This document shows, piece after piece, positions 10,195 to 18,131 of a stretch of DNA of 64,000 bases. The stretch's first letter is position 1, and every line of letters starts with the position of its first letter. The notes beneath the pieces are model-generated. The model did not search any database. It saw only the letters and a list, made by a program, of their open reading frames with translations, and was not told the origin of the DNA. This stretch comes from Candidatus Albibeggiatoa sp. nov. NOAA (lineage in GTDB: Bacteria; Pseudomonadota; Gammaproteobacteria; Beggiatoales; Beggiatoaceae), in contig JAOXRS010000253.1 of assembly GCA_025800385.1 (NCBI GenBank), positions 124,001 to 188,000 of the forward strand, read 5' to 3'. Made by a program: the position numbers and the translations under genes.

Positions 10195-11904
10195 ATGAGT
10201 GCTGTGGTTACGCAAGGCCGTCGTCGTATTGGTGAAATTTTACTAGATGCACATATCATCAGTGAAGATCAACTCAATATCGCGCTCACCGAACAAAAGA
10301 AAACCCATGAACAACTTGGGCGCATCATGGTGAGATTAGGCTTTATTTCTGAAGCGGTTTTGCGTGATGTATTAAGTCAATCTTTGGGACAAGGTACGGT
10401 TGATCTCAGCAAATTAGTTGTCGATTATGATGCGATGCAACTGGTGCCCAAAACCACTGCTCGCCGCCACAACATGCTCCCCATCAGTTTTAACAAAGAA
10501 ACCAATACGCTGATTATCGCCATGTCTGACATTTTCAATGTGTTGGCGGTTGATCAATTAGTTGCCAGTTTAGGTGGTAGTATTCAAGTTGAACCTGTGC
10601 TCGCCAGTGAAGTCGAAATCGTTGATGCAATTGATAATATTTACGGCTTTGATTTATCACTGGATGGGATTTTACACGAGATTGAAACAGGTGAAGTGGA
10701 CTATCAAAGTTTGGCTACTGCTGATGAATATAGCCAACCTTTGGTGCGTTTAGTCGATGCGCTATTAGCCGATGCGGTTAAACGTAATGCTTCAGATGTG
10801 CATTTTGAGCCTGAAAAAGGCTTTTTACGGATTCGCTATCGGATTGATGGTGTTTTACAACAAATTCGTAGTTTTCATAAAAATTACTGGTCAGCCATTG
10901 CCGTCCGTCTCAAAGTGATGGCGGGGCTAAATATCGCAGAAAATCGCATCCCTCAAGATGGCCGTATGACTTTAACCTTATCAGGGCGACACATTGACTT
11001 TCGTGTTTCTGTGCAACCAACTGTGTATGGCGAGAATATTGTCTTACGGATTTTAGACAGTCAACGCGGCATCATGACCTTAGATAACCTCGGTTTAACC
11101 GATGAAAATTTGCAAACTCTGCAACTGATGATTGCCCGTCCTGAGGGAATGATCTTGATTACAGGGCCTACGGGTTCAGGTAAAACCACTACGCTATACT
11201 CCATACTAAACCACCTAAATACTGAGCTGGTCAATATCATGACCTTGGAAGACCCTGTAGAGTATGTATTAGGTCAAGTACGCCAGACGGCGGTAAATGA
11301 AGGGGTTAAGCTCGATTTCGCCAGTGGTATTCGCTCAATGATGCGTCAAGACCCTGATATTATTCTGGTTGGTGAGATTCGTGATGAAGATACTGCAGAA
11401 ATGGCATTTCGCGCTGCGATGACAGGACATCAGGTTTATTCGACATTACATACTAATACGGCGGTGGGGGCGATTCCACGTTTATCTGATATTGGTATTT
11501 ACCCTGATATCATGGCAGAAAATATTATTGGGATTATTGGACAGCGGTTGATTCGTATTTTATGTGAGCAATGCAAACAGGCTTACCAACCAACAGAGTT
11601 GCACAAAACTTTACTAGATTATGATGTGCAACAAGCCCTGTCAATTTATCGCCCACAAGGTTGTGATATGTGTCACAATCGAGGCTATAAAGGTCGTTTG
11701 GCATTAATGGAAATTTTACGTATTGATGAACCACTGCAAGACCTGATTGCACATAAAGCAACGACATTTGATATTCGGCAACATGCTAAAAAATCAGGAT
11801 TTCAAACTTTAGCACAAGATGGGATTCGCCGCATATTAGAAGGACATACTAGCTTAGAAGAAGTCTCACGGGTGGTCGATTTAACGAGTCGCTTTAGTAA
11901 CTGA
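10195..11904 (+). CDS. PilB/GspE-type secretion ATPase
   Basis: Hexameric traffic ATPase powering type IV pilus extension or type II secretion. 569 residues with a GGAGG site seven bases before the ATG. An MshEN-type N-terminal domain is visible (RRIGEILLDAHIISEDQL... QLGRIMVRLGFISEAVL, about residues 9-60), the module that binds cyclic-di-GMP in some relatives. Walker A is GPTGSGKTTT (about 324-333), the Walker B region DIILVGEIRDED, and the His box STLHTNTA. A zinc site of C-x2-C (CEQC) and C-x2-C (CDMC) is near the C-terminus. No pil or gsp partner genes are present, so the machine it drives is unknown. Confidence 0.9.
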   Translation: MSAVVTQGRRRIGEILLDAHIISEDQLNIALTEQKKTHEQLGRIMVRLGFISEAVLRDVLSQSLGQGTVDLSKLVVDYDAMQLVPKTTARRHNMLPISFNKETNTLIIAMSDIFNVLAVDQLVASLGGSIQVEPVLASEVEIVDAIDNIYGFDLSLDGILHEIETGEVDYQSLATADEYSQPLVRLVDALLADAVKRNASDVHFEPEKGFLRIRYRIDGVLQQIRSFHKNYWSAIAVRLKVMAGLNIAENRIPQDGRMTLTLSGRHIDFRVSVQPTVYGENIVLRILDSQRGIMTLDNLGLTDENLQTLQLMIARPEGMILITGPTGSGKTTTLYSILNHLNTELVNIMTLEDPVEYVLGQVRQTAVNEGVKLDFASGIRSMMRQDPDIILVGEIRDEDTAEMAFRAAMTGHQVYSTLHTNTAVGAIPRLSDIGIYPDIMAENIIGIIGQRLIRILCEQCKQAYQPTELHKTLLDYDVQQALSIYRPQGCDMCHNRGYKGRLALMEILRIDEPLQDLIAHKATTFDIRQHAKKSGFQTLAQDGIRRILEGHTSLEEVSRVVDLTSRFSN

Positions 11905-11968
11905 TATAAAAAAATTAAATAGGCTATTTAAATATTGAAAAACATCAATGTTCCTGCTTGTTTATATC

Positions 11969-11981
11969 AACCAAATTGGTT
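11969..11981. promoter_or_regulatory. Palindrome upstream of ptsH
   Basis: AACCAAATTGGTT is a 6+1+6 palindrome 46 bases before the ptsH start. It could be an operator for the pts operon; no protein can be assigned. Confidence 0.35.
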
Positions 11982-12026
11982 AAGGTAGTACATGATTAAG
12001 TATGATATGGTTTTTGAGGTGGAGTT

Positions 12027-12296
12027 TTGTTACAAGAAACACTAACAATTGTCAATAAACTGGGTTTACACGCTCGTGCTGCAGCCAAGCTGGTTAAACT
12101 AGCATCAACTTTCAGTAGCGATATTCATTTAAAGCGTAAACAGCGTGAAGTGAATGGCAAAAGTATTATGGGTGTCATGTTACTTGCGGCAGGTAAAGGC
12201 ACAGAAGTTGAATTATCTGTCTCAGGTGATGATGAAGAACAAGCCTTTCAAAAAATTGCAGAACTCATAAAAAATGGCTTTGGAGAAGAAGAGTGA
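12027..12296 (+). CDS. ptsH: Phosphocarrier protein HPr
   Basis: Small cytoplasmic phosphocarrier of the phosphotransferase system, phosphorylated on His by enzyme I. 89 residues; it uses a TTG start with GAGGTGGAG just upstream. The active-site segment is NKLGLHARAAAKLVKLA (about residues 9-25) and the Ser region is VNGKSIMGVMLLAAGKG, so both the His and the regulatory-type Ser are present. Its last codons overlap the GTG of ptsI by four bases. No sugar permease (EIIC) gene lies nearby, so it may serve a regulatory PTS rather than sugar uptake. Confidence 0.95.
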   Translation: MLQETLTIVNKLGLHARAAAKLVKLASTFSSDIHLKRKQREVNGKSIMGVMLLAAGKGTEVELSVSGDDEEQAFQKIAELIKNGFGEEE

Positions 12297-14017
12297 GCTT
12301 TACCCTAAAAGGTATAGGGGTTTCTAAAGGGATTGCTATTGGTAAAATCCACATCATTGATCACGATACAATTGAAGTCAATGAATACACCCTATCAAAA
12401 CAAAGCTTAGATGATGAAGTGGCGCGATTTGAAGATGCGCTAGTCATCGCACGCCAACAATTACAAAAAATTCAAAAAAATATCCCCAAAACAGCCCCAG
12501 AAGATGTTGTCACGTTTATTGAAACTCACCTGTTAATGCTTAATGACAGTTTATTAGTCGACGCACCAATTCAATTTATTAAAGAAAAACAATGTAATGC
12601 GGAATGGGCTTTAAAATTACAATGTGATTATTTAGTCAAAGTGTTTGATGAAATGGATGACCCTTACATCAGCAGCCGTAAACGAGATGTGGAGCAAGTG
12701 GTTTCACGGATTCAGCATATTTTACGTGGTCATACCGAATTACCCAGTAGTACTGATGTATCAAATGCCATTGTGGTTGCCGATGACTTAACCCCCGCCG
12801 ATACGATTTTAATGCAGCATCAAGGTATTTTAGGCTTTGCCACAGAATATGGTGGTACAACTTCACATACTGCAATTTTAGCCCGTAGCTTGGGTATTCC
12901 TGCGATTGTAGGTTTGCATCGTGCACGACGCTATGTCAAACCTGATGATACTTTAATCTTAGATGGTATACATGGTGTGATGTTGGTTGCGCCCGATCAA
13001 CGCACGGTTGAATATTATGAGCAAAAACAAAAGCAGGATAAGCAAAGACGCACCGCGCTTAAACGTTTAAAACAAGCTCCTTGTGTCACCTTAGACGGCC
13101 AAGAAATTAAGTTACACACCAATATCGAATTTCCTGAAGACATGTCGAGTGTCAAAAAAGCGGGCAGTAACGGTGTTGGTTTATATCGTACCGAATTTTT
13201 ATTTATGAACCGTATTGATCCGCCTGATGAAGCTGAACATTATGCGGCCTATCTTAAAGTGGTGAAATCTTTAAAACATGGAGAAGTTACCATTCGTACG
13301 GTGGATTTAGGTGGAGATAAGCAAGCAAATCCATTACATGCCGGTTCTTGGATTGCGAATCCAGCGTTAGGCTTACGCGCAATTCGTTTATGCCTAAAAA
13401 ATATGACTTTATTTAAGCAGCAACTACGGGCTATTTTACGGGTGTCAGCAGAAGGCAATGTACGGATGATGATTCCTATGTTGTCAGGTCTACAAGAATT
13501 AACTCAAGTATTGAATGTCGTAGAGGAAACACGGCGCGAACTATCCCAAGAAGGCTTTGATTTTGACCCCAATATGCCTGTGGGTGCAATGGTTGAAGTG
13601 CCTGCGATGGCAGTCTGTACGGATTTATTTTTGCCTTATTTAGATTTCCTATCCATTGGTACAAATGATTTGATTCAATACACATTGGCAATTGATAGAT
13701 GTGATGATTCCGTGAACTATTTGTATGATCCGTTACATCCTGCGATTTTACGTTTAATTAAAATGAGTATTGATGGGGCACAAAATGGCTGTAAACCGAT
13801 TAGTATGTGTGGTGAAATGGCCAGCGATACACGTTATGTACGTTTGTTATTAGGTTTAGGGTTGCGTGCGTTTAGTGTTAATCCAGAGGCGTTTTTAGAA
13901 GTAAAGCAGATTATTAATAATACGGATATAAACAGTTTACACACGAATATCACGCGCATGTTAAGTACTGATTCGCCAACTGAAATGCGTTATTTATTAG
14001 ATAAAATGAACACATAA
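12293..14017 (+). CDS. ptsI: Phosphoenolpyruvate--protein phosphotransferase (enzyme I)
   Basis: Transfers phosphate from PEP to HPr. 574 residues, the normal size of sugar-type enzyme I; there is no GAF extension as in PtsP. The GTG start overlaps the ptsH stop (GTGA), indicating translational coupling. The phosphorylated His lies in GGTTSHTAILARSLGIPAIV (about 184-203). The PEP-binding TIM barrel shows GLYRTEFLFM, VGAMVEVPA, FLSIGTNDLIQYT and ISMCGEMA with its Cys. The reader proteins (EIIA) are not in the window. Confidence 0.96.
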   Translation: MSFTLKGIGVSKGIAIGKIHIIDHDTIEVNEYTLSKQSLDDEVARFEDALVIARQQLQKIQKNIPKTAPEDVVTFIETHLLMLNDSLLVDAPIQFIKEKQCNAEWALKLQCDYLVKVFDEMDDPYISSRKRDVEQVVSRIQHILRGHTELPSSTDVSNAIVVADDLTPADTILMQHQGILGFATEYGGTTSHTAILARSLGIPAIVGLHRARRYVKPDDTLILDGIHGVMLVAPDQRTVEYYEQKQKQDKQRRTALKRLKQAPCVTLDGQEIKLHTNIEFPEDMSSVKKAGSNGVGLYRTEFLFMNRIDPPDEAEHYAAYLKVVKSLKHGEVTIRTVDLGGDKQANPLHAGSWIANPALGLRAIRLCLKNMTLFKQQLRAILRVSAEGNVRMMIPMLSGLQELTQVLNVVEETRRELSQEGFDFDPNMPVGAMVEVPAMAVCTDLFLPYLDFLSIGTNDLIQYTLAIDRCDDSVNYLYDPLHPAILRLIKMSIDGAQNGCKPISMCGEMASDTRYVRLLLGLGLRAFSVNPEAFLEVKQIINNTDINSLHTNITRMLSTDSPTEMRYLLDKMNT

Positions 14018-14040
14018 TATGATTTGTAGATATTTGCATA

Positions 14041-14070
14041 ATGGCCTCTTTGATATGATCTCAAGGCCAT
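14041..14070. terminator. Bidirectional hairpin after ptsI
   Basis: ATGGCCT (14041-14047) pairs with AGGCCAT (14064-14070), between the convergent ptsI and the 138-residue gene. Confidence 0.6.
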
Positions 14071-14084
14071 CTAGCGGTTAGTCA

Positions 14085-14501
14085 CTATTTAATTGCAGAA
14101 AACCACTTCGAGCCAAACAAACCGCCTTCCTTCGCTTGCCAGCCATTGTCTAACATGATTTGTTTTAAGCGACGTTTAATTTCGTCATCTTTCAACTTGC
14201 CATTCACTTCTTGCTTAAACATTTCGAACGCATCATCAAATTCTTTGCGGTCTACTTTACCGTCAGCGGCAAAACGTTGTAGCAATTTTTTTGCTTGCTC
14301 TTCAATTTCACGTTCTAAGCCGTAGCCTTTTTCAATCACAACTTGACGAATAATCGCGAGACCTTTTTCAATCCCGATACCCATTTTGATCCCTTCTTCC
14401 AAAATACGTTTTTCTTCTTGACGGTCAATATATCGGTCATCAAACACTTGTAATTTAATGTATTCTACAAATTGATCTATTGTTTCTTGAGTAACAGACA
14501 T
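14085..14501 (-). CDS. Hypothetical helical protein with acidic-loop segments
   Basis: 138 residues, charged, predicted mostly helical, no signal peptide or membrane segment. Two segments resemble each other: VFDDRYIDRQEEKRILEEG (about 19-37) and FAADGKVDRKEFDDAFEMF (about 73-91); both have an acidic loop followed by a hydrophobic-x-x-x-E pattern as in EF-hand or TerB-like helical proteins. The second is the better EF-hand look-alike but does not contain a full set of ligands. The C-terminus ends with GWQAKEGGLFGSKWF. It is a single gene, convergent with ptsI. Function unknown; calcium binding would be a guess. Confidence 0.75.
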   Translation of the reverse strand: MSVTQETIDQFVEYIKLQVFDDRYIDRQEEKRILEEGIKMGIGIEKGLAIIRQVVIEKGYGLEREIEEQAKKLLQRFAADGKVDRKEFDDAFEMFKQEVNGKLKDDEIKRRLKQIMLDNGWQAKEGGLFGSKWFSAIK

Positions 14502-14774
14502 GAGATTTCCTTTTTACTCATTCAGTAGTTCGATGTCTTTATTGCAACAAAATAGTGCAATGCCCTTTTTAACTCATGCCATTAGAATAAACGTAACAAC
14601 CATGAGATTCAATATCATTAATATTGTGCCTGATCTTGGTTTATCTACATAAATAGTGTATTTGATTTAATGTCTATGATTTTATATTGGATGATGGCAT
14701 ATTATTTTCTATATCAGTCTATTCCTTGAAACAATATATTTTAAAAATAATTCAAGATATTAGAGGTGTCACGT

Positions 14775-14966
14775 ATGAATCAACAGCCACAAGAAAATGA
14801 AAATAATGCAACTAATTGGTCAGTTTGGCGATTAGATGACAATGATAACAGCTTTATGATTGAAGATAATTTAACGAAAGCTGAAGCATTGAAGCTAGCC
14901 CAAGCTTTTGAGGCTAAAGGACATAAGCAATTGTACTGGGCAAAGCCAAATGCTACACTAAGCTAA
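14775..14966 (+). CDS. Hypothetical 63-residue protein
   Basis: Small acidic, Asn/Gln-rich soluble protein. The ATG at 14775 is preferred because AGAGG sits eight bases upstream; the in-frame GTG three codons earlier overlaps that site. It contains WSVWRLDDNDNSFMIED and LTKAEALKLAQAFEAKGHKQ, a pattern of beta strands then an amphipathic helix reminiscent of small SPOR-like or DUF-type folds, but I cannot assign a family. It ends 24 bases before hisC and is probably co-transcribed with it. Confidence 0.65.
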   Translation: MNQQPQENENNATNWSVWRLDDNDNSFMIEDNLTKAEALKLAQAFEAKGHKQLYWAKPNATLS

Positions 14967-14990
14967 TGCTTTACAAATGATTGTGAAAAA

Positions 14991-16067
14991 ATGATGAATG
15001 ATAATATTGCAGACTTGATACGCCCTGAAATTCAACAACTTTCTTCTTATCATGTTGCGGATGCCAGTGGCTTAATTAAATTAGATGCAATGGAAAACCC
15101 TTATGATTGGGATGCCGATTTTACACAGGCTTGGTTAGAAAGTTTACAAAATGCCCATTTAAATCGTTATCCAGACCCAACAGGTCAAAAACTTAAACAA
15201 CAACTGTATGACACCATGCAGATTCCACAAGACTTGGAAGTGATTCTAGGTAATGGTTCTGATGAGTTAATCCAAATGTTGGCGATGGCTGTAAACAAAC
15301 CTGATGCTGTCATTTTAGCTCCAGAACCTAGCTTTGTGATGTATAAACATATCGCAAAAATGTTAGGGATGCGTTATGTCGGCGTGCCGTTGGTGGAAGG
15401 GCAATTTAATTTAGATATGTTTGCTATGTTGGAAGCCATCGATACTTACCGACCTGCATTAACATTTATCGCCTATCCTAATAACCCAACAGGCAATGTG
15501 TTTGCTCAAGCTGACATTGAAGATATTATTGATTGTAGCTCAGGCTTAGTTGTAGTCGATGAAGCCTATTCACCCTTCACAGATCATTCATTTTTGCATT
15601 GTATAGAAAAATACCCTAATTTATTAGTGATGCGTACAGTGTCAAAGTTGGGATTGGCTGGTTTACGTTTAGGCTATTTAGTGGGTTCAAAGCCATGGTT
15701 AGAGCAAATTGATAAAATTCGTTTGCCTTATAATATCAACACTTTGTCACAATTAAGTGCTAGCTTTGCGTTGGAACATTATGAAGTGTTTCAACAACAA
15801 ACCCAGCAAATTCGACAAGACCGAGCCGATTTAGTACAAAAGCTATCTGCAATGCCTAAGCTTAAAGTATGGGAACAAACTGAAGCGAATTTTATTTTAT
15901 TTAGGGTGGATAATGCGGTTGAAGTCCATGCCTCATTGAAACAGCAGGGCGTATTGATTAAGTGTCTACATGGTGCGCATCCAGCATTAGAACAATGCTT
16001 ACGTGTCACTGTTGGCACAGAATCTGAAAACCAAGCCTTTTTAGACGCATTACAGCAAGCTATCTAG
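14991..16067 (+). CDS. hisC: Histidinol-phosphate aminotransferase
   Basis: PLP-dependent class II aminotransferase converting imidazole-acetol phosphate to histidinol phosphate in histidine synthesis. 358 residues. Visible motifs: the early YPDPTGQKLKQQL, ILGNGSDELIQML (PLP phosphate loop), FIAYPNNPTGNVF, VVDEAYSPF, and the PLP-Lys in RTVSKLGLAGLRLGY. Two adjacent ATG codons are possible starts. There are no other his genes here. Paralogues can act on aromatic amino acids, so the His assignment rests on overall family resemblance. Confidence 0.92.
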   Translation: MMNDNIADLIRPEIQQLSSYHVADASGLIKLDAMENPYDWDADFTQAWLESLQNAHLNRYPDPTGQKLKQQLYDTMQIPQDLEVILGNGSDELIQMLAMAVNKPDAVILAPEPSFVMYKHIAKMLGMRYVGVPLVEGQFNLDMFAMLEAIDTYRPALTFIAYPNNPTGNVFAQADIEDIIDCSSGLVVVDEAYSPFTDHSFLHCIEKYPNLLVMRTVSKLGLAGLRLGYLVGSKPWLEQIDKIRLPYNINTLSQLSASFALEHYEVFQQQTQQIRQDRADLVQKLSAMPKLKVWEQTEANFILFRVDNAVEVHASLKQQGVLIKCLHGAHPALEQCLRVTVGTESENQAFLDALQQAI

Positions 16068-16075
16068 TCTCAATT

Positions 16076-16108
16076 TAGCGAGTCGTACAAGCGTTATATG
16101 ACTCGCTA
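16076..16108. terminator. Bidirectional terminator between hisC and the UbiA operon
   Basis: Perfect 9-bp stem TAGCGAGTC (16076-16084) / GACTCGCTA (16100-16108), 15-base loop, in a 49-base space between convergent stops. Confidence 0.75.
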
Positions 16109-16116
16109 TGTATCAT

Positions 16117-17553
16117 CTACACAAATTTGGCTAACAACATCATTGCTAATATAAAAAAGATTGTTGCCCAAGTCACGCGATCTTTTAGCGCAAATAGCAC
16201 AGGGTCATCTTGTAAGCTACGACGATTAGCTAAAAACCACACACGCGTTGTCCAGTATAGAAGTGCAGGACAAATCATCCATAAAATAAACGGTGATTCA
16301 TATTGTATTGATGCACCACTGTAAATATACATGGCAAACACTAAAACGGATAAGTACGCACTGGTCGTGCCGAATTGAGCAACAAGATCAATATCTAATA
16401 CATAGTAATCTCGGTTTTTTACCCCTGTTCGGTCATTACTGTCTTTCAAACGCAGTAGCTCAATATAACGTTTTAAAAAGGCTAAGCTGGTGAACATAAA
16501 TACGGAAAACAGTAGTAACCAATCTGAAATGTAAATACTAGCCGCAATTCCTCCCGATAAAATCCGATGTGTAAACAAACCTGCTAAGATAATCACATCT
16601 AAAATCATTTTACGTTTTAAATAGAATGAATAGGTTAGTGTCATTAATAAATACAGCATCACCATGCCAAAAAAACCTGATGGTAGCCATAAAAAGCTAA
16701 TCAAACTACTTAAAATCAACAGTGCGACAAAGAAAACCAAACTACGTTGAATTGGAATTTTACCCGCTGCAAAAGGTCGATTGCACTTTGTTGGATGTTG
16801 ACGGTCTGCTTCCAAATCCATCAAATCATTGAAAATATAGCCTGCTGATGCTACTAAGCTAAATGCAAAAAAGGCTAAGATGCTGGCCACCAATTTATCC
16901 ATCACAAAAAATTGATGTGACACAATCAAAGGCACAAAAATGAGTAGATTTTTAACCCATTGATGGGCACGCAATACTTTTAACCATGTTCTAGTGCATA
17001 CAGGTTTAACCGCAAATATTTGCTCAGGGGCAGGAAAATTAAGCTTTTTCAGTAATGACTTTGAAGCTGTAACAATATAAGGTGTACGCGATGCCTGAAA
17101 AATTGGAATATCTGCTTTAGCATCACCAATATAATCAAATCCTTGATAGCCAAAACGTTTTTCTAATTCATTACGTTTATTGACACCTTTAAGATTGATC
17201 TGTTCGTTGTTTGCTAATACATCATCGAAAATATCTAAATGTTGTGCTACTGCTTTGGCAATTGACTCGTGTGCTGCTGTGGCTAATATAATGCTGCGGC
17301 CTTGTTGTTTCTGCTGATTGATAAAATCAAGTATCTCAGCACGATAAGGTAAAAGAGCTGCATTTAAAGTCACACGTTGGGCAATTTGATGTTTAAAATA
17401 GGCTTTACCCTTCAAAATCCAAAAGGGTAGCAGAAAGCAATACAGCGGATTTAGACGCAGTAAAACAAAGATACTTTCCCATAATGTATCCGTCGCAACT
17501 AAAGTGCCGTCTAAATCGACACATAAAGGTATATCTTGATTTAAAGTTGTCAT
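16117..17553 (-). CDS. HAD phosphatase--UbiA prenyltransferase fusion
   Basis: 478 residues. The N-terminal half is a HAD hydrolase with DLDGTLVATDTLWE (about 13-26) and YIGDAKADIPIF (motif IV). The C-terminal half is an integral-membrane UbiA-type transferase with about eight hydrophobic segments and the aspartate motif NDLMDLEADRQHP followed by NRPFAAGKIP. In the family this architecture is associated with transfer of phosphoribose to decaprenyl phosphate (arabinose donor synthesis) followed by dephosphorylation; that specificity is inferred from architecture only. Its ATG overlaps the stop of the upstream acyltransferase (ATGA). The operon context (nucleotidyltransferase-like and acyltransferase genes) supports a role in envelope glycan or lipid-linked sugar metabolism. 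Confidence 0.85.
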   Translation of the reverse strand: MTTLNQDIPLCVDLDGTLVATDTLWESIFVLLRLNPLYCFLLPFWILKGKAYFKHQIAQRVTLNAALLPYRAEILDFINQQKQQGRSIILATAAHESIAKAVAQHLDIFDDVLANNEQINLKGVNKRNELEKRFGYQGFDYIGDAKADIPIFQASRTPYIVTASKSLLKKLNFPAPEQIFAVKPVCTRTWLKVLRAHQWVKNLLIFVPLIVSHQFFVMDKLVASILAFFAFSLVASAGYIFNDLMDLEADRQHPTKCNRPFAAGKIPIQRSLVFFVALLILSSLISFLWLPSGFFGMVMLYLLMTLTYSFYLKRKMILDVIILAGLFTHRILSGGIAASIYISDWLLLFSVFMFTSLAFLKRYIELLRLKDSNDRTGVKNRDYYVLDIDLVAQFGTTSAYLSVLVFAMYIYSGASIQYESPFILWMICPALLYWTTRVWFLANRRSLQDDPVLFALKDRVTWATIFFILAMMLLAKFV

Positions 17554-18131
17554 AAAGTCCTAATCACTTCCGCTGGGATGCCGACCGCAATACTATTAGC
17601 TGGCACATCTTTTGTCACTACCGCATTTGCACCAATCACTGCATTATCACCAATTGTAATCCCTGATAAAATGGTTACCCCACGCCCAATCCATACATTT
17701 TCACCAATTTCAATGGGCGCACTGTCATGGCCTGCATAGCGAATCGGTAGCTCAGTATGAATACGATGGTTGGCATCACGGATACTGCTATATTCACCTA
17801 TCATTGTATTTTTGCCAATGCTAACGCGGTCAAATGCCACAATATGCACCCCACGCGACATCACCACATTATCAGCAATTTCAATTGAACCAGCATCTTG
17901 CGTTTCCCAATATAAGTCACGCCACAAATATAGGTTTTTGCCTAGCTTAATGTGTGCAGTGCCACTGATCTCAGGACAATCTAAAACCACAATACTATTA
18001 TCTATCGGCTGTTTTAACTTGACGGCTAAACGTGTGAAAGCCCACAAGCGGGTTAGATGCTGTAATTTTTCAGCTAACCATGCTGCAGGCTTTAATAACG
18101 TTGAAGCCAGTATTTTAACATTGAGCTTCAT
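17550..18131 (-). CDS. Left-handed beta-helix acyltransferase
   Basis: 193-residue hexapeptide-repeat transferase of the CatB/LacA/WbbJ type. Repeats of the I-G-x-N/D-x-x-I kind run through the middle and end (VSIGKNTMIGEYSSI, IEIGENVWIGRGVTI, ITIGDNAVIGANAVV). The catalytic-type His is in SIRDANHRI, and the closing AVGIPAEVIRTL is typical of sugar O-acetyltransferases. An N-terminal hydrophobic/amphipathic stretch of about 45 residues may attach it to membranes. Start and stop overlap both neighbours by four bases (ATGA), so the three genes form one translationally coupled operon. The sugar acceptor is unknown. Confidence 0.88.
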   Translation of the reverse strand: MKLNVKILASTLLKPAAWLAEKLQHLTRLWAFTRLAVKLKQPIDNSIVVLDCPEISGTAHIKLGKNLYLWRDLYWETQDAGSIEIADNVVMSRGVHIVAFDRVSIGKNTMIGEYSSIRDANHRIHTELPIRYAGHDSAPIEIGENVWIGRGVTILSGITIGDNAVIGANAVVTKDVPANSIAVGIPAEVIRTL

